From contig JABXJT010000014.1 of NCBI GenBank assembly GCA_013375455.1, forward strand, positions 21,742-85,741: DNA of 64,000 nt, written 5' to 3'. The position numbers and the translations under genes were made by a program. Source of the DNA: Candidatus Helarchaeota archaeon. Its GTDB lineage: Archaea > Asgardarchaeota > Lokiarchaeia > Helarchaeales > HEL-GB-A. This document shows, piece after piece, positions 52,651 to 61,898 of this stretch; the first letter of the stretch is position 1, and every line of letters begins with the position of its first letter. Below the pieces are notes generated by a model that saw nothing but the letters and a program-made list of their open reading frames with translations, ran no database searches and was not told where the DNA came from.

Positions 52651-54480
52651 GTGGTTTCTTTGGGTTTAGGTGACCTCATTTCAAAAATGGCTAAAAAATT
52701 TGCGAAAAAAGACGCACTCATCCACGGCGAGAAAAGAGTAACGTATAAGGAACTAGAGGAAAGGACGAACCGCCTCGCAAATGCATTTATTAACGAATTA
52801 AACTTAAAGAAGGGCGACCACGTGGGCATTTTGCTCTACAATTGCATACCTTACGTAGAAGTTTATGTTGCAAGTTATAAATGCGGCGCCGCTGGATTTG
52901 GGATAAATTACCGTTATCGAGAGAATGAAGTAACCTATATAATTAATCAAAGTAAGGCTAAAGTCTTTGTTATAGGTGAAGATTTTCTTCATTTGGTGAA
53001 TAATTGTAAAGAGCGATTCGAGAGTGTTGAGAAATTTATCATTATCACTGAGGATTTCAAAAAATGCGAACAAGAATACCCTGAATTAACAACCAAAGCG
53101 CTTGATTTTGAAGATTTAATCGCTCGACATCCCGATACCTACCCTGAACTAGCAGAACCAATCAAAGATGGCGACAAGGCTTTCTTGATCTACACGGGGG
53201 GCACCACAGGTACGCCCAAGGGCGCGATTTGGGTCCACGGGGCCCTCGAAAATTTATATCGTGGGGGCGGTCTCTCGGGATTCCTTGAGCTATTTAAAAA
53301 TATTTTCGAGCGGCTGCATGATCTGAAAGGAAAATTGAAAAAGAAGAATTACAAACAGTTGCTTCCGATTCCCATATCGTGGTTTCGATGGTTACCTATG
53401 CCTAAATCCTTTGGCAACCGCATCATCAATAAAATATCCAAAAAAGATCCAACCAAGACTGAAACCAAGCAAGGCTGGTTATCAACATCGGTTCAAAGCC
53501 GAATCAGAACCTTGATGCATGCTCCAATGTTTCATTTCAAAGGATGGCTTATCTCAAATTTGCCTCTCTTCTCTGGATCGACCGTTGTCATTGCCGCATC
53601 CAAGACCTTTAATCCTCGAGAAATTCTAAAAACACTTGAGAACGAAAAATGTAACATTATATGCACGATTGGAGACAAAACCGTGCGGGATATCATTGAT
53701 GTTTTAAAAAATAATCCCGATGATTTTGATCCCGAGAAAATATCTAAAACTCTCTTACTCATACTGTCAGGAGCCGCTCCCTTCAGTGCGCAATCGAAAG
53801 AGTTATGGTGGGAGTCATTCCCAGACACCATGATCGTTGATACTGTGGGTCAAACTGAAGCCGTTATCCTCCCTACGGTGTATGTACCGGGAGATAAGTT
53901 GGAATCTAACCGGTTTGATTTCCTCAAAGACAAGTTAAAAGTCATTGATCCCACGACGGGGGAAGAGGTCAAACCTGGGGAGGAAGGCGAAGGCTGTTTC
54001 AAGGTTGATGCGCTACCTACCATGAAAGAGTATTTTGGAGATAAAGCAAAAACAGCTAAAACTATTATAGATGGGTGGCTTCATTCCGGCGATCTCTATA
54101 AAGTTGGCGAAGATGGTAATTATGTTTATTTAATAGGACGCATTAAAGAAACCATTGTCACTGGTGGGGAGAAAATCCACCCACCTGAAGTTGAGGAAGT
54201 ATTGAATACTCATCCCAAAGTGTACGAAACCGTTATAATTGGGGTTCCCGATCCTCAGTGGGGCTATTCCGTGCTTGGCCTAATCAAATTAAAAAATAAA
54301 GAAGATGCCAACCCCGAATTAAAAACAGAACTCATAGAGTACTGTAAGGAACGGATGGCTAGCTACAAGAAACCCCGCTTTATTGAATTTGTAGATGCAT
54401 TTCCCTCTACTCCAGCAGGGAAAATCAAACGTGCGGAACTCCGTGAAACGTATAAGGGTTACGTCGAAACTGCTGTATAA
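52651..54480 (+). CDS. AMP-forming acyl-CoA synthetase with insertion
   Basis: 609 aa. LIYTGGTTGTPKGAIWVHGA, APMFHFKGWLIS, VGQTEAVILP, LHSGDLYKVGEDGNYVYLIG, VTGGEKIHPPEVEEVL and TPAGKIKRAELRETYK with the catalytic Lys. About 105 residues, including FKNIFERLHDLKGKLKKKNY, lie between P-loop and MFHF, about twice the normal spacing. A smaller version of the insertion is shared with the ligase at 32647. Start GTG 52651 or TTG 52660 (GGTGGT lies just upstream of the latter). First of a run of genes for acid metabolism (amidohydrolase, SDRs). Confidence 0.88.
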   Translation: MVSLGLGDLISKMAKKFAKKDALIHGEKRVTYKELEERTNRLANAFINELNLKKGDHVGILLYNCIPYVEVYVASYKCGAAGFGINYRYRENEVTYIINQSKAKVFVIGEDFLHLVNNCKERFESVEKFIIITEDFKKCEQEYPELTTKALDFEDLIARHPDTYPELAEPIKDGDKAFLIYTGGTTGTPKGAIWVHGALENLYRGGGLSGFLELFKNIFERLHDLKGKLKKKNYKQLLPIPISWFRWLPMPKSFGNRIINKISKKDPTKTETKQGWLSTSVQSRIRTLMHAPMFHFKGWLISNLPLFSGSTVVIAASKTFNPREILKTLENEKCNIICTIGDKTVRDIIDVLKNNPDDFDPEKISKTLLLILSGAAPFSAQSKELWWESFPDTMIVDTVGQTEAVILPTVYVPGDKLESNRFDFLKDKLKVIDPTTGEEVKPGEEGEGCFKVDALPTMKEYFGDKAKTAKTIIDGWLHSGDLYKVGEDGNYVYLIGRIKETIVTGGEKIHPPEVEEVLNTHPKVYETVIIGVPDPQWGYSVLGLIKLKNKEDANPELKTELIEYCKERMASYKKPRFIEFVDAFPSTPAGKIKRAELRETYKGYVETAV

Positions 54481-54573
54481 AAAACCCCCGTCTGAAATGG
54501 TGAAAATATTTTAAAAGATTTCTGAAAGATTTACATTCAAGTAATTTTAGGTATTTAAAACAAGGTAATAAAA

Positions 54574-55461
54574 ATGGTTAAGGTTATTGATTTTCAGACA
54601 CAGATGACAACAGAAAAAGGTGCCTTATTTGATATAGGGATGAAGGGTTTTTTTGAAAAACAATTCAAGTGTGAAATACCTTACTACCAGACTGAAGAGG
54701 AAATGATTGAAGTTTATAGAAAGGCTGACATTAAAGCAATTCTCGTGCCTCCCACGTCTACGAAAAGAGATTTCAATGTAATCACTGAAGTACATAATTA
54801 TGTTGCAAAATTAAAAGAGGAATATCCTGATGTCATCCTTAGTGCATGGATAATGATGAATGGTCCGATGTTACGCGACGAAAAAGGCCGGGAGCAATGG
54901 CTCGAAGAAATGAAAAGGTGCATTGTTGATTTAGGTTTCTTTGGTCCATTCTTTTATGGTGCCTCTGCTGGAATTGCGGCGAACGACGAACGAATGTATC
55001 CCTTTTGGAAATTTTGTGCAAAGAAAAAAGTTCCCGTAAAGATCAGTTGTGGGCATACCGCCGCAGGAGCTGGTCGACCTGGTGGCGCAGGGATGAAGCT
55101 GCGTTACGAAAACCCAATTCCGTATATCGATGATGTTGCTGCAGATATCCCGCGACTTACTATCGTTGCAGCCCACATGCCATGGCCATTTCACAATGAA
55201 ATGGCTTCTGTCTTAATCCATAAAGGCAATGTTTACAATGAGGTACATGGATGGTCCCCCAAGTACTTCCCCCCTGACTTCAAAAGAGAAATTAATGGAC
55301 GATGCAAGAGAAAAATTCTATTTGGGAGCGATTGGCCCTTTCTAGTTTTTCAAAGGTTATATGAAGATTGGGAAGCTGAAGGGTACAAGCCAGTAGTTAT
55401 TGAAAATATTTACCATAATAACGCTGAAAAATTATTCAAGGATCTCAAGATTAAACTTTGA
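54574..55461 (+). CDS. Amidohydrolase-2-like protein with HxH replaced by QxQ
   Basis: 295 aa TIM-barrel of the amidohydrolase_2 (PF04909) type, related to decarboxylases of aromatic acids. VKISCGHTAAGAG, RLTIVAAHMPWPFHNE and KILFGSDWPFLVFQ show the later His, His and Asp. The N-terminal metal motif D-x-H-x-H reads IDFQTQ (residues 5-10), so both His are Gln. Metal binding is likely altered; a non-hydrolytic or lyase role, or metal-independent chemistry, must be considered. Lies between the ligase at 52651 and the SDR pair; gaps 93 and 186 bases. Confidence 0.75.
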   Translation: MVKVIDFQTQMTTEKGALFDIGMKGFFEKQFKCEIPYYQTEEEMIEVYRKADIKAILVPPTSTKRDFNVITEVHNYVAKLKEEYPDVILSAWIMMNGPMLRDEKGREQWLEEMKRCIVDLGFFGPFFYGASAGIAANDERMYPFWKFCAKKKVPVKISCGHTAAGAGRPGGAGMKLRYENPIPYIDDVAADIPRLTIVAAHMPWPFHNEMASVLIHKGNVYNEVHGWSPKYFPPDFKREINGRCKRKILFGSDWPFLVFQRLYEDWEAEGYKPVVIENIYHNNAEKLFKDLKIKL

Positions 55462-55647
55462 TTCCTCTGAAGGTCATCTTTTTTTTTATTTTTCCACATT
55501 TTAATTCAACCGCTTTCTCTAAAACCCCGTAATGAAAAAGAGAACAATTCTCCATAATCACATTAGTAAAGTTTTAAAAATTAAAAATGAAGATTTAACC
55601 AAAATTACATTAAATAAACGATATTGAATAACAAAGCTGGTGAAAAA

Positions 55648-56406
55648 ATGGGTTTATTAGATGGAAAAGTTGCGATTGTTACTGCGTCAGCAGGTGCAGG
55701 GATTGGACAGGCTACAGTCAGACTAATGCTCGATGAAGGAGCGTCGGTCGTAGTCAGTGATGCCCATGCTCGACGTGTTGGCGAACTCGTCGATGCACTT
55801 GCCAAGGAATATGGAGAAGATCGGGTTATAGGTGCAGCCTGTGATGTGACTGATGAAAAAGCTATTAATGATATGGTAGAGAAAACCTTGGAAAAATTTG
55901 GTCGGATTGATATTTTGGTAAATAACGCGGGTAGGAATAAACTCGCTATGGTTCAAAAGATGACCGATGAACTATGGGATTTAGTGATTGATGTGAACTT
56001 GAAGGGAACGTTCTTATGCACTAAAGCAGTCGTTCCCACGATGATTAAACAGGGGTCAGGTCGGATTATCAGTATCGCATCAGTTGAGGGTTGGATCGGT
56101 AGTCCAATGGGCGAAGCGCAGTATGGTGCAACGAAAGCTGGAATAATGGGATTTACGAAATCGCTCTCTAAGGAACTTGCAGAACATGGAATTCTCGTAA
56201 ATGCAATCGCCCCAGGAGTTATCCCAAATCCTTTTCTCCGAAAAATTTATGGTCCTATGTTGGATACCGTGCCAAAATTGACTCCGATCGGGCGAGGTGG
56301 TGAGCCAAAAGAGATTGCCGGTGCAGCAGTCTTTCTCGCATCTGATTTATCAAATTACGTGTTAGGCGAGACACTGGTAGTATGCGGAGGTCTATATTTC
56401 CATTAG
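55648..56406 (+). CDS. Active short-chain dehydrogenase (FabG-like)
   Basis: 252 aa from ATG 55648 (MGLLDGKVAIVTASAGAGIG; the ATG-like start at 55624 is not needed). GAGIGQATVRL is the nucleotide loop, DILVNNAGRNKLA the NNAG, ISIASVEGWIG the Ser and QYGATKAGIMGFTKSLSKEL the Y-x-x-x-K. The end LGETLVVCGG fits the FabG branch. Acts on a beta-hydroxy or beta-keto substrate, likely CoA- or ACP-bound. The next gene encodes a degenerate partner starting about 10 bases after the stop. Confidence 0.87.
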   Translation: MGLLDGKVAIVTASAGAGIGQATVRLMLDEGASVVVSDAHARRVGELVDALAKEYGEDRVIGAACDVTDEKAINDMVEKTLEKFGRIDILVNNAGRNKLAMVQKMTDELWDLVIDVNLKGTFLCTKAVVPTMIKQGSGRIISIASVEGWIGSPMGEAQYGATKAGIMGFTKSLSKELAEHGILVNAIAPGVIPNPFLRKIYGPMLDTVPKLTPIGRGGEPKEIAGAAVFLASDLSNYVLGETLVVCGGLYFH

Positions 56407-56415
56407 GTGATGTGG

Positions 56416-57183
56416 ATGAGATTAGAAGATAAAGTGGTATTATTAATAGGGATTAATGAAGTATCCGAGGCAATTAGCAAAGGATTACTTGATGAAGGAG
56501 CGAAACTAGTTATCGGAGGCAAATCACAAGAAATCGCAAATCGAATCGTTGAACATGCGAAAAAAAATGGACGGAATGCCATTTCATTTGAATGTGACGC
56601 AACGAATGATGATCAAATAAAGGCAGTCGTTGATGAAGCAATTTCCAAATATGAAAAGATTGATGTTCTAATCACGAACTTGTGGGAATCAAAAGTAACT
56701 CCTTTCGTTGATTTAACTGTTAATGACTTCATGGATGTATTGAATAAAAGCCTAAAAGCACCTTTCCGCTGTGTTAGAGCCGTGCTGCCCCAAATGATTC
56801 AGCAAAAATCCGGAAAAATAATTCACGTAACTTCACTCACAGGATACGCTGGTAGCACTTATGGTAAAATGGGAGGGAAAATACCTGAGGTTCCCTTGAG
56901 TACTGCTGCTTCAGCGCTTCTGGGGTTCATGCGGAGCGTATGCCGCGAAGTTGGACCACGAAACATCACCACGAATGCAGTTTGTATTCCAATAATCAAT
57001 ACTGAATCCTTTGCTGCTATGTATGGTGAAAAAGCCATCCGAAAATCGAAAGCTCTCACATCATTGGGTAAGGTTTGTACTCCAGAGGACGTCGTGGGAC
57101 CCGTGATCTTTCTCGCCTCTGATGAGTCTAATTATATGAGCGGAGAAAGCATCATTGTTGGCGGCGGTTCATACATGCAATAA
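56416..57183 (+). CDS. Degenerate SDR, probably the inactive subunit of a heteromeric pair
   Basis: 255 aa from ATG 56416 (ribosome site GGTGA). Overall SDR fold is plain (IGGKSQEIANRIVEHAKKNG, VLITNLWESKVTPF, VTSLTGYAGSTYG). The nucleotide loop reads IGINEVSEAISKG instead of TGxxxGIG, and the catalytic Y-x-x-x-K position reads PLSTAASALLGFMRSV (Leu instead of Tyr, Ala instead of Lys). NNAG is NLWE. The end MSGESIIVGGG is intact. Like BbsC of the BbsCD benzylsuccinate-pathway enzyme, the partner may hold substrate or stabilise the active SDR. Confidence 0.83.
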   Translation: MRLEDKVVLLIGINEVSEAISKGLLDEGAKLVIGGKSQEIANRIVEHAKKNGRNAISFECDATNDDQIKAVVDEAISKYEKIDVLITNLWESKVTPFVDLTVNDFMDVLNKSLKAPFRCVRAVLPQMIQQKSGKIIHVTSLTGYAGSTYGKMGGKIPEVPLSTAASALLGFMRSVCREVGPRNITTNAVCIPIINTESFAAMYGEKAIRKSKALTSLGKVCTPEDVVGPVIFLASDESNYMSGESIIVGGGSYMQ

Positions 57184-57396
57184 CTATATTCTCTCTTTTT
57201 TTTAGCACATTTTACTTATTTTCATTTAGTTAACGTAGATTTTTTAAGATCTAGTTCCACGGCTGTCCGCCAATGGATGCCTTTGAATATCCGTCGTACC
57301 TTCGGACCTAATCTTTTTTTATGATACCACTATTTTTTAATTACGGATTCTTACAAAAAAGAAGATAAATTTTTCCCTAAAAAAATTGAGTCAAAT

Positions 57397-59076
57397 TTAT
57401 TGTTCAGTTTTTTTGGCTTCTTGTGCTCTTAAGTCTTTTCTAAGTACTTTACCCACAAATGATTCTGGGAGTTCTTTTCTAAATTCAACAAACTTTGGAA
57501 CCTTATAGGGTGCGACGCTTTTCCTACAGAATTCTTGAATTTCACGTGCAAGTTCCTCGCTTTCCTTGAAAGCCTCTTTTAACACGATAAAAGCTTTTAC
57601 CTTTTCACTACCAGGAAGTTTTGGATCCGGAACTCCAATAACCGCGGCTTTTTCGACGGCTTCATGTTCAAAAAGAACATCCTCAACCTCTCTCGGATAA
57701 ACTTTAAAGCCACTCACATTAACCATATCTTTCTTTCGATCTACTATGAAAAAATATCCATCCTCATCCATTTTTCCAATATCGCCAGTCAAGAGCCAGC
57801 CGTCTTTTATTTGGTTGGCTGACGCATCTGGTTTATTCCAATATCCCTTCATTACTTGGGGTCCCTTAATCATTATCTCGCCTTCATCCCCGATGGGCAT
57901 GATCTTCGTATAATCATCCACATCAACGATCCTAACTTCCGTGTCGGGTATCGGCATTCCAACAGAACCAATTTTTCGTAATCCACCTATTGGATTACTA
58001 TGTGTTACGGGAGAACATTCGGTTAATCCGTACCCTTCAATTATTTTACCGCCAGTTCTTTTTTCAAATTCTTTAAGCACTTCAGGAGGCATGGATGCCG
58101 CACCTGTATTACAATATTTAATTGATTTCAGATCCTTCGCATAATCTTCGAGATCATCTCGCTCTAAAAGCCGCATGTACATCGTTGGTACGCCGGGGAA
58201 TATCGCTGGTTTCGTGTCTCGAATTATTTCAAACAATGATTTTTGATCACGAGGATCAGGGTTTAATGCGATTGTGGATGCATTATAAATCATAACATTC
58301 ATACACACAGTCATTCCATAGATGTGAAATAATGGTAGGCTCGTAAGTCCCGTATCTTTTCCTCTCTCTGTTTCTGAAGCAGTCCACGTATACGTGGCGA
58401 TACAATTTGATACAAGATTATAGTGGGTAAGCATTGCTCCTTTAGGTAGACCCGTTGTTCCTCCAGTATATTGAAGAACTGCAAGAGTTTCTTTAGGATT
58501 GATTTCAAATTTGGGTGGATTAGGTTTTGTTTTATTGATTAAATTAAGAAATTGCCTAGTTCCTGCAATTTCTGGTGGGTCCCTTGGAGCATTCGGAATA
58601 TAGTCAAATACACTGGTTATAATAATATTTTTCAGCCGGGTTCTATCTTTAATATTCTTTATTTTTTCAAGTTGTCTATCCCATACAATAATAGTTTCCG
58701 CCCCTGAATCATTGAGTTGGTATGCGAGCTCATGTTCTGTGAGTAGAACACTACATGCTGTAGCAATCGCACCAGCTTTTAAGATTCCAAAGAAACTTAA
58801 GATAAATTGGGGGAAATTTGGAATCATAATCGCTACAATATCACCTTTTTTAACACCTAGATCGACAAGCGCCGTGGCGAGTCTATCTGCAATATTTTTA
58901 AAATCTTTGTATGATATCTTCCTTTTCTGAAACCATATTGCCGTTTTCTTCCCAAAATCTTTAGCAGCAGCATCAAGAATCTCATAAAGATTTATTTCAG
59001 GGTAATCTATATGAGCTGGGACATCCTCATCATAATTTTTTAACCACGGTTTTTCCACATATGGATCCTCACTCAT
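57397..59076 (-). CDS. Long-chain-type AMP-forming acyl-CoA synthetase
   Basis: 559 aa. LQYTGGTTGLPKGAMLTHYN, LPLFHIYGMTVCMN, IEGYGLTECSPVTHSNP-type, LLTGDIGKMDEDGYFFIVDR, NVSGFKVYPREVEDVLF and PESFVGKVLRKDLRAQE cover all ligase motifs including the catalytic Lys. It is the FadD-type, without the insertion seen in the other two. It closes the minus-strand run that begins with livH, 16 bases after the HEAT gene, so the acid activated may be the one brought in by the transporter. Confidence 0.9.
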   Translation of the reverse strand: MSEDPYVEKPWLKNYDEDVPAHIDYPEINLYEILDAAAKDFGKKTAIWFQKRKISYKDFKNIADRLATALVDLGVKKGDIVAIMIPNFPQFILSFFGILKAGAIATACSVLLTEHELAYQLNDSGAETIIVWDRQLEKIKNIKDRTRLKNIIITSVFDYIPNAPRDPPEIAGTRQFLNLINKTKPNPPKFEINPKETLAVLQYTGGTTGLPKGAMLTHYNLVSNCIATYTWTASETERGKDTGLTSLPLFHIYGMTVCMNVMIYNASTIALNPDPRDQKSLFEIIRDTKPAIFPGVPTMYMRLLERDDLEDYAKDLKSIKYCNTGAASMPPEVLKEFEKRTGGKIIEGYGLTECSPVTHSNPIGGLRKIGSVGMPIPDTEVRIVDVDDYTKIMPIGDEGEIMIKGPQVMKGYWNKPDASANQIKDGWLLTGDIGKMDEDGYFFIVDRKKDMVNVSGFKVYPREVEDVLFEHEAVEKAAVIGVPDPKLPGSEKVKAFIVLKEAFKESEELAREIQEFCRKSVAPYKVPKFVEFRKELPESFVGKVLRKDLRAQEAKKTEQ

Positions 59077-59092
59077 TATCTCACCGTTTAGT

Positions 59093-60388
59093 TTATTTTT
59101 CGCTAATTATATCTAGTGCCTCTTGGGCAGCTTCCGCTACATAATCAAACTTATCATGAAGTAAATTTTCCAAAGCCAAAATTATTATCGCACTCCCTAC
59201 ACCGATTCTCCCTAGGGCTTCTGATGCGCGCCAGCGAACATCTGGTTTTTTATCATGTAACGCTTCTAATAACCCAGGAGTGGCATCTGAAGCGGCTGAA
59301 CCGAGCTTTCCTAAACTAAGGGCAGCTTCACGCCGCACAACGCTCTTTCTATCAGTTAATGCAGCTTGCAAAATAAGAACGGTCTTTTCCGCCACTATTC
59401 CTATTTTTCCCAAGGCTCTTGCTGCTTCTGCACGCACAGATGTCGATCCCCTCTTTAATATATCAATTAAGCTTGGAATGGCATCCTGCGCATCCGACCC
59501 CATGCCTCCAATTGCTGAAAGAATAAGAATCTTCACTTCGTTATTTACTTTCTTAAATGCTTTGATTAATGCAGGGATTGCCTCCTTTCCAATAGTACGA
59601 AGTGCGTCCGCAGCTTTTCCACGAACACCTTCAACACTATCCTTTAGTAAAGAGGCAATACTCTCAATTATTTTTAAATCCTTTACTTTTAATTCTCCTA
59701 AAGCTTCAAGTGCTCCCTTTCTTACTATAGATTTTTTATGATTTATGACCTCAAGAATGGCTGGAATAGCTTCCTCTCCGATTTGTACCAGCGTTGTTAT
59801 CGCTCGGTAACGAACCCTCCAATCATTATCATCCAGCGTTTTAATAAGAGTTGGAATGGCCTCTGTCGATCCCGTTCCAATCCCACTGATTGCTTGAGCA
59901 GTAGCTGTTCTTACAGACCAACTTGGATCTTTGAGGCATTGGATTAATTTAGGAATGGCATTATAAGCATCTGGCCCGATTTTCCCAAGAGTGCTTGCGA
60001 CTTCTGCTCGGATCTCATCATTTTTATCTTCTAACGCAACAATTAAGCTGGAAATAGCTTCATCAGTTGCAGATGCTATTTTTCCTAGAGAAATAGCTGC
60101 TGCCTTTCGAATTGAAACTTCCTCATCCTGTAATAATTCAGCTAATTTTGGGATTGCTGCTTCGGCATTTTCTCCAATTTTCCCTAATGATCTAGCGGCT
60201 TCACGACAGATACTCCAATCCTCATCTGCCAAGCACTCAATAAGATTTGAGGTTGCATCTCCTGCTTTTTCACCTAATTCACCCAGAACAAATGTCGCAT
60301 TAAATCGTATTGACCTAATATCACTTTTTAAGTAGCCAATTATTTCTTTGATAATAGATGCGTCCTTTTCAGCCCTGGCAATTACCAA
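59093..60388 (-). CDS. HEAT-repeat (PBS-lyase-type) protein
   Basis: 431 aa from TTG 60388, consisting of about thirteen repeats of 31 residues (e.g. IRKAAAISLGKIASATDEAI; VRAEAARALGKIGIVAEKTV; VRWRASEALGRIGVGSA). It is an all-helical scaffold. The frame is open upstream: GGAGG at 60441-60445 precedes in-frame ATA codons at 60433 and 60439, and the extension reads KISATLKDLLRDAKVEL, which looks like real coding. So either a non-standard start is used or the gene begins at the TTG. Sits between livF (56 bases) and the ligase (16 bases) in the same direction, so it is in the transport operon. Confidence 0.82.
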   Translation of the reverse strand: MVIARAEKDASIIKEIIGYLKSDIRSIRFNATFVLGELGEKAGDATSNLIECLADEDWSICREAARSLGKIGENAEAAIPKLAELLQDEEVSIRKAAAISLGKIASATDEAISSLIVALEDKNDEIRAEVASTLGKIGPDAYNAIPKLIQCLKDPSWSVRTATAQAISGIGTGSTEAIPTLIKTLDDNDWRVRYRAITTLVQIGEEAIPAILEVINHKKSIVRKGALEALGELKVKDLKIIESIASLLKDSVEGVRGKAADALRTIGKEAIPALIKAFKKVNNEVKILILSAIGGMGSDAQDAIPSLIDILKRGSTSVRAEAARALGKIGIVAEKTVLILQAALTDRKSVVRREAALSLGKLGSAASDATPGLLEALHDKKPDVRWRASEALGRIGVGSAIIILALENLLHDKFDYVAEAAQEALDIISEK

Positions 60389-60444
60389 TTCAACTTTTGC
60401 ATCGCGTAATAAATCTTTTAGAGTAGCAGATATTTTTATTCCTC

Positions 60445-61158
60445 CTATATACCCAGATAAACCTTTTTTATTCGCGGTTCTCTTTCAAGTTCCTCAGGAG
60501 TACCACTCATCTCAATTTTCCCCTCTTCAAGTACATGAACATAATCAGCGACTTTCATTGCTAAGACTGCATCTTGTTCAACTAATAATGTCGTTGTCCC
60601 TTCGGATTTTATTTGTTTTATAGCTTCAAAGATTTTTATTTTCACTTTAGGTGCCAAACCTAAAGATGGTTCATCCAATAAAAGTAATGTTGGATTAGAC
60701 ATTAGTGCACGAGCAATTGCTAACATTTGCTGTTCCCCTCCGCTAAGGGTGCCTGCTCGCTGTTTTCTCCGTTCTTTAAGGCGAGGAAAAATTTCAAAAA
60801 CAAACCCTAACAGATCTGCAAATTTCCTTTTATCATTCAACAAATAGGCACCCATTTCAAGGTTTTCAAAAACTGACATATCATAAAAAAGCCTACGGCG
60901 TTCTGGACAATGCGCAATTCCTCTCTTGGCAATTTCATGAGCTTCTAACTCGTCAATTCTTTCTCCCATAAAAAAAATTTTACCTCTATCAATCTCCTCT
61001 AAACCAGATATAACCCGCAGTAAAGTAGATTTTCCCGCCCCATTTGGTCCGATGACGGCATCTAGGGACCCCTTTTCAATTTGTAGATTAACTTCTTCAA
61101 GGGCTTTTGCACTTCCATAATAGTGATAAACCTTTTTTATTTCAAGCAAATTCTTCAC
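60445..61158 (-). CDS. livF: Branched-chain amino acid-type ABC transporter ATP-binding protein LivF
   Basis: 237 aa. Walker A VIGPNGAGKSTLLRVISGLE, signature LSGGEQQMLAIARALMSNPT, Walker B LLLLDEPSLGLAPKVKIK, and H-loop-region TTTLLVEQDAVLAMKVADYV. Typical LivF length; its partner LivG overlaps by 17 bases. Powers import together with LivG. Substrate is unknown and may be a carboxylic acid rather than an amino acid. Confidence 0.92.
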   Translation of the reverse strand: MKNLLEIKKVYHYYGSAKALEEVNLQIEKGSLDAVIGPNGAGKSTLLRVISGLEEIDRGKIFFMGERIDELEAHEIAKRGIAHCPERRRLFYDMSVFENLEMGAYLLNDKRKFADLLGFVFEIFPRLKERRKQRAGTLSGGEQQMLAIARALMSNPTLLLLDEPSLGLAPKVKIKIFEAIKQIKSEGTTTLLVEQDAVLAMKVADYVHVLEEGKIEMSGTPEELEREPRIKKVYLGI

Positions 61159-61882
61159 CTTTTCCTAGATATGCCTCAAGTACAATTTTATTATTGGCAA
61201 CTTCTTCAGGATGTCCCTCAGCAATCAATCTACCCCGATGCATTGCAATCACTCTTGGGGCGATGGTCATTAATTCACGTAATACATGTCCTGTTATGAA
61301 AATCGTTACACCTTCTTCATTTAATCTTTTAATCAATCTAGTGAGACTTTCTATTTCTTCATGAGCTAGACCGCTAAATGGCTCATCTAGAAGAAGAAAT
61401 TCCGGATTTGTTCCGAGGGCTTTACCAATTTCTAGTTTCCTTAAATCTCCATGAGGTAAAATAAATGGGGGTAACCTAGCTTTATCTACAAGACCAATTG
61501 AAGAAAGAATAGAGCTTGCAGATTCATCTATCCCTAACTCTCCAAATGCTGCTTTTCCCCGCGGTGAAAGACAAGCAACAGAAACATTATCCAAGAGCGT
61601 TAAATAACGAAATGACCTAACCAGTTGAAAAGTTCTCGCAATCCCAAGATTTACAATTTGAAAAGGTTTTAATCCAGTAATATCAACCCCATCAAATCTA
61701 ATTGAACCCTGATTTGGTTTTTCAAAGCCGCTGATTAAATGGAAAACCGTTGTCTTACCAGCACCATTCGGGCCAATTAAACCAAGAAATTCTCCTCGAC
61801 GAATTTCAAAGCTTATGTCATTAACTGCGGTTAATCCACCAAATTTTTTTGTTAAATTTTTAACTTCTAAAATAATTCCCAT
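61142..61882 (-). CDS. livG: Branched-chain amino acid-type ABC transporter ATP-binding protein LivG
   Basis: 246 aa. Walker A LIGPNGAGKTTVFHLISGFE, the LivG-type RTFQLVRSFRYLTLLDNV, signature-like LPHGDLRKLEIGKALGTNPE, Walker B LLLDEPFSGLAHEE. The signature reads PHGDLRKLEI where the family often has SYGQQRRLEI. 16 bases downstream of livM; partner of LivF. Confidence 0.92.
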   Translation of the reverse strand: MGIILEVKNLTKKFGGLTAVNDISFEIRRGEFLGLIGPNGAGKTTVFHLISGFEKPNQGSIRFDGVDITGLKPFQIVNLGIARTFQLVRSFRYLTLLDNVSVACLSPRGKAAFGELGIDESASSILSSIGLVDKARLPPFILPHGDLRKLEIGKALGTNPEFLLLDEPFSGLAHEEIESLTRLIKRLNEEGVTIFITGHVLRELMTIAPRVIAMHRGRLIAEGHPEEVANNKIVLEAYLGKGEEFA

Positions 61883-61898
61883 TTTTTAATCACAATTC

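Noticed and set aside
57222..57329. Short minus-strand frame (HKKRLGPKVRRIFKG...) in a GC-richer patch between an SDR and a ligase gene
   Set aside because: No start codon, only 35 codons and no family match I can name; chance reading cannot be excluded.
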